Shown: positions 35,695-47,817 of the stretch, one piece after another
Numbering within the stretch: position 1 is the stretch's first letter
How the letters are laid out: each line of letters opens with the position of its first letter
Source of the DNA: Owenia fusiformis
Lineage: Eukaryota > Annelida > Polychaeta > Sabellida > Oweniidae
Assembly (NCBI GenBank): GCA_903813345.2
Contig: CAIIXF020000002.1
Span: 34,740,109-34,804,108, forward strand
Reading direction: 5' to 3'
Length of the DNA stretch: 64,000 bases
Notes under the pieces: model-generated
Databases searched by the model: none
What the model saw: the letters and a program-made list of their open reading frames with translations, nothing else
What the model was told of the DNA's origin: nothing
Translations under genes and position numbers: made by a program

Positions 35695-38600
35695 ATGTTT
35701 CGAGCCTTTATATACGATTTCGTTCTACTGGCAGTGTTGTTGGCCAACCAAGGTAAGCATTGATACATATATTCTTTTTCAAATAGAATTAGAATCCTTT
35801 TAATTCCTATAAAATATAAATTCCTGTCTTAGCCTCGGTTAACTAAATTTTGCCAATTTGGTGACAATTTGACATGCTATATAAAATACCTGTGTTTTGT
35901 CCTGTAAGTAACATAAGACGGTTGTCCACACAAAGTTATGAAGTAAAATATTTACTCATTTACAGTCATTGTCAGCCGTAGTGCATGTTGTGTAGGCCAT
36001 ATTTTATTTGTCTGCTTCGGCCATACCATGTAGTCCCATCCAGTAAGATCTTTTCTCACACATTCAATATATTTAGTAAGATCTCTTCTCACATATTCAA
36101 TAAGTAAGGTTTGCTCATTTTGTTTTTTTTCTTTTGATTTTAGTAAATGTCAGTCGATGTGTGTTTTATTTATCTGCCTCCACAACGCCAACCGTGCTTA
36201 CATCACCGAGATGGCCAGCCAACTATGCAAAGTAAGTTTACTTACAATATGTTTCAATGAGGAAATAGGTAGGGAAGACAACGTATATGACTATAAGCCC
36301 AAATTAGATCATCCTCCGAACACAGGCCTCCAGAACTCGTACCTCCTTCTTCTTCTGGAAGAAGGAAGAAATGTAATGGATGAGCCCTGCGTTCGGAAGA
36401 TGCAGATCTTTACTCTCAGTAGAATGTCAAAAATATGTCAGTTGGATAAAATTGTGAAAGAGGTCTATGTATCTTGAGGAGGTTAAAAAACAACACTACA
36501 TGAGGTGAGGCAGGTCCCAACAGCATTATTACAAATCCATAATCATAATGGTCGTGCAATAACTACTCACTTGATACACTTTAAACATTATCCATCCATC
36601 TATCGTGGACAGCATTATTCATTGTATTTAATTCACCTAATTGGTGCCTTTTTGGTCTTTCAGTAATTTAGATGAAAGCTGGACCATTATCGCATACAAT
36701 TATGGCTATGTTGTGCGAATTCGCATCGACACCCTACAGCTGGAATCCACCGGAGGATGCAAATTTGACTTCATTTCAGTATACGAAGGTAAGATTTCGC
36801 ATCATATTTACCAATAGTATTAGCTACTAATTTTACCATTAGTAAATAATTAATTTACTGCAGTAAATAATTTATTTGGAATGTAGAAACTTATATCATT
36901 TATTGCATGTTAACTCAACTTACAAGAAAAAGGTTTAAGTGAGCCCCCAGTTAATACTCAAATTAAAGTACATCATCATTCGACTTTGAAACAAAGCTTA
37001 TTTTTTGTAGTACTGTAGATTGGTACAATGTATATGAAGTCAGAGTTAAAAACGAAGCTCTTTTAAATGCAATAAAAGATAAACATGACATCTTACGATC
37101 ATTGTAAAGTGTTTAATGATTAAAGGGGTTTATTTGTTTGGAAGGAGACCCACACATTTTACCGTGACCTACGTCGAACTGAATTCTAGATGTTAGGGTG
37201 ATATTTCCTTTTTCAATATTAGTGCATATATTTCTTGTTTTTCAATATTAAGTGCATATATTTCTTGTTTTCCAGGATTGGCTGAATCCAATGTTTTGTT
37301 CAAAAAGTGTGATTCAACAGATGAGGGTCTAGTGCATACATCAAGCACAGATACAATGGGCATCTCTTTCCATACAGATGATACACATGTGTTCCAGGGC
37401 TTTCAGATTTCATATTGGGCAGTACGTATAGGCAAGTACATATTTGAAGGATAGCATATGGTTGTTAATGAGGGATGCGTACAAGTATCATACTCGAGAA
37501 GATTTAATAAGTAATGTGACATTTTATTCCACAATCTATCTGTATAATAATATAATAAAACATAAAACCGCGCAAAATAACAACCAAAATCCAGGACGAA
37601 CGCGTTTTTATATCTTACACGTTTTTCTATAACTCAGTGGTCCCGGTTCGATTCCCGGTTAAAGGCGAGACTAGTTTGTGTAAATAAATGCAATGTAATT
37701 GACTTCGTTTTCTCCGACTAAGTACTTGTATAGCTAGTCAGACATGATAGAATTAGATGGACATCTTAGAAAGGATTCCCGAGTCTTTTGTCCTTGCTCA
37801 AAAGAAAAATAAATAAATGTTCCAGTTTTGAAGTGGTCATCTCCGTAATGTCATATCAACGTTCCATTATACAGTTGGGTGCTTGGTGTGGCTCTTACTT
37901 TTCATTTTCTTAGATGGTATCCATTTCTCTGTTGTTATGACTGTCTTGTCTTTTCTATACGTAGATGTCATGGAAACCAATTTCCAGCCAGACGTAAAAA
38001 GAACATCACCTGCCTCGTATCTGCTTATATCGTCCTTCACAACCAATTTAACATATCCGTTGCCATAGTTACGTATATTCGCAACATCGACTTCTCTTCC
38101 TTTGTGAAACGCATACAAATTGTCTCTGTGTTGAAGATCTTTAAATGGCAAACCAAGCCCGTGTATAATCATACAGTGGCCTGGAAAAATGGCCAAAACG
38201 TTGATGCATATACAAATTCGATGATAGGGACTTGGAGTTATTTCATAAAGGGCTAATATTAGCATATACATGTGTTTATTATATCAGTATATATGCATCT
38301 ATCAACATCTATCAAACATATCATATAGTTATATAAACTACAAGACATTCTACATCTTCATGGTTTCGTCATGGCATTATTTCATGTAATATTCATTAAT
38401 TTAAAAATGAGTTCTATCTTACCTGTGATAGAAAGTACGTGTTTTTCTCCCGTTTCCTCACTGCTCACTTCTAATATCCCTCCTCCAGGTGGCGCTGAAT
38501 GTCTCATCGTGCCCTTTGCGGTCATGTATAGAGTCGCATTAGCGTCAACCGTGTCATCTAACGTTTTGTTATCACCCATTGTTTCTCCAGATTGCGGCCA

Positions 38601-41600
38601 AGCACGCAATTGATACAAATATGTATAAACGTTCTCAATTAGGAGTACTGTTTGTCCAGTTTTGCTACACAGTTATATTTGACGAATATGATCACAATAT
38701 AGTTGTAATTTGCTACTTTAACATCTTTATTGACAAGTTCGCAATGATGGATCGTCTAACTTTAAAAGGCTACCTGCAATCCACGTATATGTTGCAGATA
38801 GGGATTTGAGATTCAGCTAATATCTGAGTACCAGGTATCTATATGTCTACAAAGTAACGCTAAGAAACAATGTCCAATTTCGCCTAACTTATGTTCAAGT
38901 AATTTGTTTAATCCTTTCTAATTGCTTATAGTGTTAATGGATGTTTTCCTCTGTATAAAAATCAGCCCTATATTGCAACAACAATTTCATTTAATAAATT
39001 GCAAAAGTGACTCGGTGTGCTCATTATATTTTAAAGGTCGATATAATCTCATAGTCCCAATCCAATCATCGGAGTTGTTCTTATTCTGAATATTGAAACT
39101 CGTCCAGATGTCTGTAATGCGTCTTTGTTTAAATCTAAAATCCTGTCATCTCTTGGACCAAGGCGGCTTCGATAATCCAATATTTCAACACTCTTCCTTC
39201 GAACAATATTAAAGCAATTGTTGAAATTATCGAACACGGAAAAACATTGGACGCCTTGTCCTTTATCGACTTCTTGGAAGCTAACGCTAGGTTTATTTCA
39301 AAGTTATGCAATAAAATGATGAATTATTCTCCGGGTTTCGATCAATTTATATTGATGATTATTCTCGTAGTTTATACAAGCTCCTTGTCTAAGTAGATTC
39401 TTGCTGTTCATGAAGGCGGATCGTAGAAGTTTGATCGCTCAGTTTCAAACCAGTTTATTATTGTGCTTTGTTCATATTGAATAAAAACATCCAATCGAGA
39501 TTACGTAATTGATGCAATAGCACGAACATCTCGTTTGATTCATATGTCAATGCAAGGAAATGCATACATGCAGTCACGCATGATTATTGTCATCATATGT
39601 AGAATAGTTTAGAGGACTATAGATCAAATGTCAGAGAGTGGTAGACACAAAATCCTTTGTTTCAGTCTTTAATGCAATGTAAAGCTCGATCTACCTGCAT
39701 CCTCTAAAGATCAATAATTTGCGTCCTATCGATATATTTTCCCTGTCTGCGATACTTTCACTTTTGTCTGTCAAACCCGGAGTCTTTGTGTTTCATTAAA
39801 ATACATATTGATTTGTAGATTCTAATTAATAGGCAGTTATTTAATAACTTTACCTGTAGTTAACTGCTATCTTTCGTGATCTACCGTCTATAAACAAAGA
39901 AATATTGGATATCGGGTCATGTTGATCATGCAAGTTTGCAAGATCGATCGTCAATGGCAGACAAACGTAAATGTTTATGGAGATAATCAATGAGACCAGC
40001 TGATCGCCAAAATAAACAAATGGGTGGTGAAACCTCGCCACTCAGATTGAACATGTACCATTACTTCATATACGTTAAATATCACAAATTAATGAATTAA
40101 TTGGTCGAAACATCCATCCGCGAAGATCATACTAGCCTTAAATGAGACATTTTTGCAGATACGACAAAGCCGTCAATTGATGCATGTTTTCAAACCGTGC
40201 ATCTAACAGACAACGAATTGTATAAAATCAATTAGTCGGAAACTCTCCTTTAATGAACATTATAGATTTAAAAATACAAATGTGTATTTGCAGGTACGCC
40301 ATCAATTGATGCATGTTCTCAAACCGTCTATCTGACGGGACACGAGGACAGGAATAGACAATTACTCTACTCCCCAGGTTGGCCACAAAAATACCCTAAG
40401 TAAGTCGCAACCCTGGGGTCGCAACACATTTAATTCAATCCATTCATTTCAATTTGTTCTGATCATTTTACCCTGCACACATAGTTTAGTTATAAACTCT
40501 CTTTTAAGAAGCGAAGTATAACAATTGCAAAGGGTATCATTTACATACATGATATAGTTATGATTTACAATAAACAATCAATTTCATTTCAGATTTTGAT
40601 TTATCATCGATTTTTATACAATAGTCTTAATTAAAGAACATCATCATGAAATACGCAAATCTAAGCTCACCTAATGATAATAGACTAAAGGCTATTAACC
40701 AAACGAAATAAAACCAATATCATACCATAATTTTTTCAGATAGGGGATAATAAGTACTAGTATATTGTAGTTATTCATATTTCCCAAGTCAAATCAATTT
40801 TGGTTCAACTATTTACTCAATCTTGCTCTCATTTTAACTTTTCAAATTAATTCATAAGTAAATCAAATAAAAATGTATGAGGAAAAGCACAGACATATTT
40901 CTATCCATGTCGAATAGCATTGTGTTTGATTGTATGCAACATTCAATATTAAAAAATTATTATATAAAATTCATATTGCAGTAACCAGGATTGCAGATGG
41001 GTGATAACTACCAACAGGGCTCTTCTGACGGAAGAAGCTGTTGTAATCGTAGAGCTGTTAGAACTCAATGTCGAGCTTGGGCAAAACGGCAAATGCCCAT
41101 CTGACTATCTCCTGATCAAAGACGGTAACTGTTTTAAGTCATATATATTCCATATATGAGTAATTTATACAATATGAATACTAATAATTTTGCCATATTG
41201 TACCAAACAGAGAAGCAAAGATGACAACGCAATCTCAATGCAAAAATGAAACTTTCCAGTTCACCATTCCCGTGTGGATAATATTCACCAATGAATCATG
41301 TTTGATCAATTTACAAAAAGTAAAAAACGCACTGTCCCACTTCATCAATTTCAAAATTAAAAATATAATTAGAAAATGTCATTATAACCACTTTATTAGG
41401 AGGCAGCCCTTCGTCTCTACCGTACGAGTTGGTCAAGTGGTGCGAACCCTACAATGGAATGCTTGAGAGAACAGTGGTATCAACCAGCAATACTCTACAT
41501 ATAGAATTCCACTCTGATGCCTCTATTGGGTTTAACAATGGATTCAAGTTGAAATATTACACAGCACCTACTACGCCAACTGTAAATCCTGGTAGGTTTG

Positions 41601-44600
41601 GAATTATATTTGTACTTTTGGCTTTGTATTTTTACCCTTGATGGACAACACAACAAAACAAATCGCATTAATAATGACTTCGCATTTTTGAACTACACGT
41701 ACGTTGCCTTAACATCGGCAATTGTAGTTAGATCGCGTTAAAATTAAAATTGCATAGAATATAAGTATAAGTGTAAAGTCAACTAAAAAAATTTGCACAT
41801 ATTTAGAAAGAACAAACCTCTAAAGTGAATAATTAACTTTTGTTGATCATACCTATGTTCATAATATTAACACTCGCAACTTTAAAGACTTCTAAAACAC
41901 ATACAAGTACATATAGGCTACTGGCCAAACTGATAAATTCATGATTGCACGCTAACAACACATTGGATAATTGATTTAATAGCACAGTGCATTGCTTAAA
42001 ATCATATCCTTATTATGCTTGTATAGTAGAACTGTTGTTACTTCAGCTGTTGATGCCTACAAAGCCTGTGATGTCGGACAGATGGCGATTCAGGCCCAAG
42101 ATGCGAAGAACATCATATTGTCACCCCCATGGCCCTGGGGTGCCACTACTGAAAAGTATATAACTGTTTAGTCTTGTTAAATCATCATCCGCATTGATGT
42201 ATTATGTACTATTCTAAATTTCTTAATCTTCCCAATGTATACGTATCTGAGAACTGATATTTCCTTGATAAAAGTATTATAGCTATTATTCACATAGCGC
42301 ATTTAAGAGTATATTTGGTATCTGTTCATTATATATAAAATAATACACTCAATATAATTAATTTACAATTGCAATGAGCAATCGTTTACTCCCATAGATC
42401 CGATTCATTTTTTCTCGATTTTACTGATTGGCTATTTCATTGTGTTTAAATATTACATCTATAGATTCCTAGCATATATTGTACATATAATATTCAATAT
42501 ATACGAGTATAGTCTAATATATATTTTATTTGTAGTCCTTATGAATGCAGCTGGGTAATAACTGCTGAACCCAACCATGTTATCACACTGAACTTAATTG
42601 ATCTGGAGTTGGACTACCACACGCAATGTCTGTATGACTACCTGACTGTCAAAGAAGGTAATATACAGGGTGGTCGAAAAATGGGACACTCGTATTTCAA
42701 AAATAAATATTGATTTTATTTATGAAAACGTGTCATGTTATATACCAGTGGATAGGGAATTTACTTATCTTTAACCTGACTGTCAAAGAAGGTAATATAC
42801 CTTTACTTAAGGATATATTGTAACCGGGAATGTAACAAACATACCGTTTCTCATTCTTGTTACTTCTATTGCATTTTGCATTATTTTTCTCGTTTTTCTA
42901 GGATACCCAGACAGTAGAAATACCCTTGTTCGATGGTGTGGACCGTATTCCACTCTTACTGCAAGCTCATCTATTATATCCAGCAGTAATACCATCTCAA
43001 TTATATTGTATACTGATGGTACCACTTCAGTGACGTCACAACATTTCACACTACATTACTGGCAGAAAAATGCAACCGTCACACCAAGTAAGCATAACGA
43101 CATGAAAGAAGAGTAAAACGATTTATTGTATATTCATTTTTTTATTAAATGTAACTTTAAATTAAACAACATTGTATTTTAAACATCTGAACATTTTTTA
43201 ATATTGTCAATCATGCAGATGTACAAGATGTATTTTAGTTTTCCTGTCTTTACAAATTCCAAAAATGCTTTATTTTCCAGCCGCATCAACAAATGAAGAA
43301 CGAGTTACTAGACTTGTTGCGGGTGTGGAAAAATCAAACTTATACTCGCCAAACTTCGTCAATGGATATGGGGCAGGGTATTATGAGAGGTGCGTTAAAT
43401 GACCTTAAATTTAAGGATGGGACTAAAGTAACGTTATACTTTCATGATTCGTTTTAAACTCAAAAACATATAGTTGAAGGTATCTATTTTGTGTCAAGAA
43501 ATATCATAAGACGTTTGTGTTTTAGCGATTCGGTGTATACATGGCGAATAGATACAAATGATGATAACATGGTGATCAGAATAGATGTCGTGATGTTCCA
43601 TTTACAAGATGGCGTTAAACAACGCTGTTTATTTGATTCTTTGGAAATAAGAGATGGTAGGATTCCTTATTTTGAATGCAGCACCACAAAATGTAAAAAC
43701 TTTTTAAACAAAGAAAAATATACATAACTTTTACTTAAATTCGAATTCTTGACTTGAGACAAGAAAACAGTAGGCTACTGTGACTTCTAAAAAATCTACA
43801 TACTTTTTAAAAACATTGCTTACAATACATTATTCTTTGCCGTCGCCACTGTTGCATATAACTATTTTTGTATGGATTTTACTTAATCTAGTAATACTAT
43901 AAATAACCATCTGTCACTGTAGTTTATGTTGTGTTTAATTTATGCATTTTTTATATTGTTAATCTTATTGTATTTCATCGGCACGTTGACCATTGCATAC
44001 TAAATGTAATGCTTCCAGGTCATGATGAATTTAACTCCCCAATACTTGTCACGTGGTGTGGCGTTCTAACTAAAGAAAACGTCACTAGTACAGGACGTTA
44101 TATGTTCATTAAGCTGAAGACGGATGGATCGTATAACTACGACGGATTTCAACTGAGATACTGGAAAGGTAATACTAATAGACATACACTTATAATGGGT
44201 GATAAAAAATATTCAGGGCTATCGTAAATTTTAATGGAAAGAGCAATTCAAAGTATTCTACTCTAAGCACTTTTGTTTTTACTTTCCAGTTCCAAAATAC
44301 GACGGACTCGATGCTGGAGTCATAGCAGCGATTGCATTGTGTGCTATAGCAGTCATCACAAGCATTGTCATTATCATTGTATGTGGATACGCCATCAAGT
44401 CAAAAAAGCATATTGCATGCTGCACGTTTCTTAACAAATTATGGGAACCATCTTCCCGTACCAGCTCTACAGCAAGTCTTCATAAAATGTCGGGCAAAGT
44501 TTCACCACGACCTGATCCAGGACCTCAAGATAATGTACTCAGTTTCGGCAATGTTGCAGCTTTAACGGCCAGACTTAAACATAGAGACCTGGGTAAACAT

Positions 44601-44957
44601 ACAGAACATAAACACCCTAGTGATGCAGTTAATATCCCGATACCTGCGTTCCAACAGGACGATTTAACTAAGATGTATCACCCCATTGCACTCCCGCCTA
44701 TACCAAATGCAGATGATCTATACGGAAAACCAAAGCCAAAAAAGAAATCTGGAAAAGGTACTAAAAATTATGCCAAGAAATCGCAACCTGTTATAACCCC
44801 TAGAGTAGAGAAGTCCCCATCGGGGCCTGTGTATACTGTGAACATTACAGACGGACTAAATATAGTTGAGTCCGCCGAGGAAAAAGAACGTCGGAAAATG
44901 ATGAGACGATACAAGAAGGCTATGAAGCTGGTACAGGCATTGGGTGGACATAAATAA
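35695..44957 (+). CDS. Single-pass membrane protein with four CUB domains
   Basis: Fourteen coding exons: 35695-35752, 36144-36231, 36664-36788, 37276-37431, 40294-40399, 40982-41124, 41400-41591, 42047-42155, 42536-42657, 42902-43087, 43281-43389, 43526-43656, 44019-44168 and 44290-44957. All junctions keep phase and give 780 residues. There is a signal peptide (VLLAVLLANQ, residues 1-19). Four CUB domains follow (about 23-142, 143-289, 290-428, 429-558). CUB2 and CUB3 keep four cysteines; CUB1 lacks the second (ESW) and CUB4 lacks the first two (VYTW). The membrane segment is about 569-592 (AGVIAAIALCAIAVITSIVI). The roughly 190-residue cytoplasmic tail is Lys/Pro-rich with a basic end (RRKMMRRYKKAMK) and has no known domain. 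Each CUB is encoded by three exons with the same phases (1-2-1-1). Probably a cell-surface adhesion or receptor-like protein; ligand unknown. The intron after CUB1 starts with GC rather than GT. Confidence 0.9.
35966..36030 (+). pseudogene. Decayed copy of the first CUB exon start
   Basis: After TTTACAG at 35965, the sequence TCATTGTCAGCCG...TTTTATTTGTCTGCTTC resembles the true exon start at 36144 (TAAATGTCAGTCG...TTTTATTTATCTGCCTCC). Read in the phase of exon 1 it meets a TAG within about 22 codons. Confidence 0.45.
37209..37275 (+). repeat. Duplicated polypyrimidine/branch region before CUB1 exon 3
   Basis: Two near-identical copies of TTTTTCAATATTAGTGCATA plus TATTTCTTG sit in tandem immediately before the acceptor at 37275. 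Confidence 0.8.
37641..37665 (+). other. tRNA-like T-arm fragment (possible SINE remnant)
   Basis: GGTCCCGGTTCGATTCCCGG has a B-box-like core (GGTTCGATTCC) and a short stem. No full cloverleaf is found around it. Confidence 0.35.
37867..38579 (-). CDS. Unrecognised 156-residue protein, antisense in a CUB-gene intron
   Basis: Two exons on the minus strand, 38579-38423 and 38180-37867, with a good donor (ATCACAG|GTAAGA) and acceptor (TTTTTCCAG|GC) and matching phase. The chosen ATG has A at -3 and G at +4. The product starts MGDNKTLDDTVDANATLYMT and contains HGLGLPFKDLQHRDNLYAF, YVKLVVKDDISRYEAGDVLF and a basic C-terminus (SKKMKSKSHTKH). No signal peptide or membrane segment is seen. I do not recognise the family. 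The gene lies wholly inside intron 4 of the CUB gene, on the opposite strand. An upstream non-coding exon is possible. Splice signals and ordinary residue composition support a real gene, but no homology was recognised. Confidence 0.55.
40159..40235 (+). pseudogene. Decayed or alternative copy of the first CUB2 exon
   Basis: After TTTTTGCAG (40158), the sequence reads KPSIDACFQTVHLTD, closely matching TPSIDACSQTVYLTG of the real exon at 40294. It continues in phase to a TAG at 40233-40235 and has no donor. If used as a terminal exon it would give a protein ending after CUB1. Confidence 0.7.
42640..42800 (+). repeat. 27-bp direct duplication of an exon end and its donor site
   Basis: ACCTGACTGTCAAAGAAGGT plus AATATAC occurs at 42640-42666, spanning the end of a CUB3 exon, and again at 42774-42800. 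Between them is about 107 bp beginning AGGGTGGTCGAAAAATGGGA, which resembles a mariner-type terminus. Confidence 0.9.
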
Positions 44958-45028
44958 GTTAAGAGTATAAAAACAGCAGATGGTATACAATTTAAACTGC
45001 TCCAACAGAGCATATAGATATATTATAG

Positions 45029-45034
45029 AATAAA
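45029..45034 (+). terminator. Polyadenylation signal of the CUB-domain gene
   Basis: AATAAA lies 72 bp after the stop codon at 44957. Confidence 0.55.
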
Positions 45035-45325
45035 CGTTTGCACTTTGATTTGTTTGAATTAATCCATAGAAACGAAGCAGTAACATAGCTGTAATTAACG
45101 GTCGTGTCAATTGCTGTCACCGATCCTCAGATAGATTGACGTTGATCGGATTCATTGTTTCACAATCAATATTCCATGCAGTCGGATATCCCTGCCATTA
45201 TTTCTCTATTCTAGTCCTTGACAATTGCTCAAAATCACGGAACTTCACATTCAGTCACATTAATATAAACATTTTATACATTATAAAACATTAAAAATAG
45301 CCCCTGATGTAAGATGCACTTCAGT

Positions 45326-47027
45326 TCATATAGGTGCAGCTCTTGGTTCGATGAGAATTTCGTTGATGGCTGAATACTCTGGTTGAGTGACGGCAAAGAC
45401 AACCGCCTTCGCTATGTCTGTTGGTTCTAAGATTTTGTTGTTGCCACTGCCATCATATTGACCCTGTGCCTGGAAAAAGAAGAAATTGGATGTTTGAAGA
45501 TACATGTATTATATCACTTTATAAAAACAACTTGAATGACATATGTACCCTACACTGACATTCCTTGAATGGATTTGATTTCTTCATACCATGTTTTGAC
45601 CATGAGCTTAATTTTTATTTTCTGATATTCCCGTTGATGTGTCAGCCATGTACTTGTGAAGTTTCATTTTACTATGACATATACCTCTTTATCAGTTGAA
45701 TGCTCGAGTAGTTCGGTTTGGACATCACCTGGTTGAATACACGTCACTTTTACTCCGTAGCTTGCCAGTTCTTGACGCATTCCCTGAGATAATCCTTCCA
45801 CGAAGAATTTAGTCCCTGAGTAAACTGCTAGACCAGCAAAACCCTAAAAGTAAACGGTTGAACTAATTTACTAAAATGAGAACCTAATTGGTTGTTTTTT
45901 CTATTAATTATTGAACAAATGCATTAAGTTAATTCTCATCTACAAAAAAGTATGAAATACATTTAGGTAGTTGATACATGGAGTATACTTACGCGCCTAC
46001 CAGCATTCGATGACATGTTGACTATGTGACCACTTTGTCTGGAAACCATACCGTCCACTACAGCACCAATACAATTGACAACACCCTAAACATCCATTTA
46101 AATTTTATTGTTCAATTTGTGGAAATACTTAACTCTTCTTTATATTATTTTCAAAAACTACAATATAATAGGGGGCTGGTAATTGGTTATTGCTTGGAAT
46201 CATGAATGAACTAGTAATTGGTATCTCGGGTCATTAGAATATTGTCTTTAGGCTAGTTCATACCTTGCAATTGATATCAATCTGCTTCTCCCACTCATTC
46301 TCGTGCAGGTTTTTCATGAGTGTGTAGTACATCACGCCAGCGTTGTTAACTATAATATCCACGGGACCAAGCGTTGTTTCAGTATGACGTACCATTTCAC
46401 GAACCTAATACATACGACATAAAATTGGCTTACTAAACTCTGAGATTAACATAAAAAGTTTATGATGGTCTCAGCTAAACTACAGAACTACATGAACTAT
46501 TACACGTTTTGTTCCACGTTTCAATTATTTATGGCACAAAATTATTAATTTAATTGAGCGTTTCATTTGTTTTGAAGGTATAACTTTCCCACCCACCATT
46601 TGGAAGTTCAGATATATACAAATATATAGGTGGTGACAATATGATGCTGCAAGGTATAAATGTGAGCTACATATACGGTAAATTGGTCAACATGACACGA
46701 AGACCCAGTATCCGAAGATACATCAACAAATTCCAGTGATGCCCTATCCCAGGTCTCTATCTTGAAATTAAGAGGAGATAGAGACTTCATGCAAGATTGC
46801 CATTTTTGCATCACCTACTTGCTGTTTGTTAGTGACGTCACATTTACATTTAACAGCCGTTCCTCCGTTCTTTTCAATTTCCTTCTTTATTTCTTGTAGT
46901 CTTTCAATCCTCCTTGCAGCCACTGCCACCTTGCATCCTGCTTCTGCCAGCTGTTTTGCAATTTCGGCTCCTATTCCACTCGAAGCACCTGTTACTATGG
47001 CAACCTTTCCTTCAAGGGGCCTTTTTC
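45326..47027 (-). CDS. Classical short-chain dehydrogenase/reductase, N-terminus missing
   Basis: Minus-strand exons 47027-46819, 46404-46264, 46085-45993, 45843-45685 and 45469-45326 join in phase, giving about 248 residues. All classical SDR motifs are present: TGASSGIG (NAD(P) binding), CDVT, NNAG, the catalytic Ser in NMSS and YSGTK carrying the catalytic Tyr and Lys. The end reads [11 protein letters not shown]. This is an NAD(P)-dependent oxidoreductase, probably soluble; the substrate cannot be read. The first visible exon begins [12 protein letters not shown] just after an acceptor (TTCTATAG), so the start codon lies in a further 5' exon, in or beyond the 500-N gap at 47318. The frame is open upstream of the acceptor for about 25 codons ([18 protein letters not shown]) without an ATG, so an alternative exon start is possible. 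Confidence 0.9.
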
Positions 47028-47317
47028 CTATAGAATATGATGCATAACCACGTGAGATGGAAATGCTTGAGATTGAAGATCGAAGCTTTTTTCAGTCAAT
47101 TTTTGATATTCCAAAGTTCAAATGCTCGTACTACATGTACTAGTTCTATTGCATAGAATCGCCTTCGAGTGAACAATTCTAAATGTAAACAATGACTGTA
47201 TTAATATGACATAATATTAATACTGAATCAATAGACACTTGTGACTAGCATTGTGTTTCAAACACTGAAGTAGATAGTGACATTCATAACGGCACTACCA
47301 TTAATTCATATTTTGTG

Positions 47318-47817
47318 NNNNNNNNNNNNNNNNNNNNNNNNNNNNNNNNNNNNNNNNNNNNNNNNNNNNNNNNNNNNNNNNNNNNNNNNNNNNNNNNNNN
47401 NNNNNNNNNNNNNNNNNNNNNNNNNNNNNNNNNNNNNNNNNNNNNNNNNNNNNNNNNNNNNNNNNNNNNNNNNNNNNNNNNNNNNNNNNNNNNNNNNNNN
47501 NNNNNNNNNNNNNNNNNNNNNNNNNNNNNNNNNNNNNNNNNNNNNNNNNNNNNNNNNNNNNNNNNNNNNNNNNNNNNNNNNNNNNNNNNNNNNNNNNNNN
47601 NNNNNNNNNNNNNNNNNNNNNNNNNNNNNNNNNNNNNNNNNNNNNNNNNNNNNNNNNNNNNNNNNNNNNNNNNNNNNNNNNNNNNNNNNNNNNNNNNNNN
47701 NNNNNNNNNNNNNNNNNNNNNNNNNNNNNNNNNNNNNNNNNNNNNNNNNNNNNNNNNNNNNNNNNNNNNNNNNNNNNNNNNNNNNNNNNNNNNNNNNNNN
47801 NNNNNNNNNNNNNNNNN
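47318..47817. other. Assembly gap (500 N)
   Basis: A run of 500 N, the usual size of a placeholder scaffold gap; its true length is unknown. It may hide the first exon of the SDR gene. Confidence 0.99.

Noticed and set aside
38998-40041. Minus-strand frames at 39049-39237 and 39850-40041 as exons of the nested antisense gene
   Set aside because: A donor-like site is visible near 39852, but the frames show no recognisable protein features and no phase-consistent chain to 38579 was convincing.
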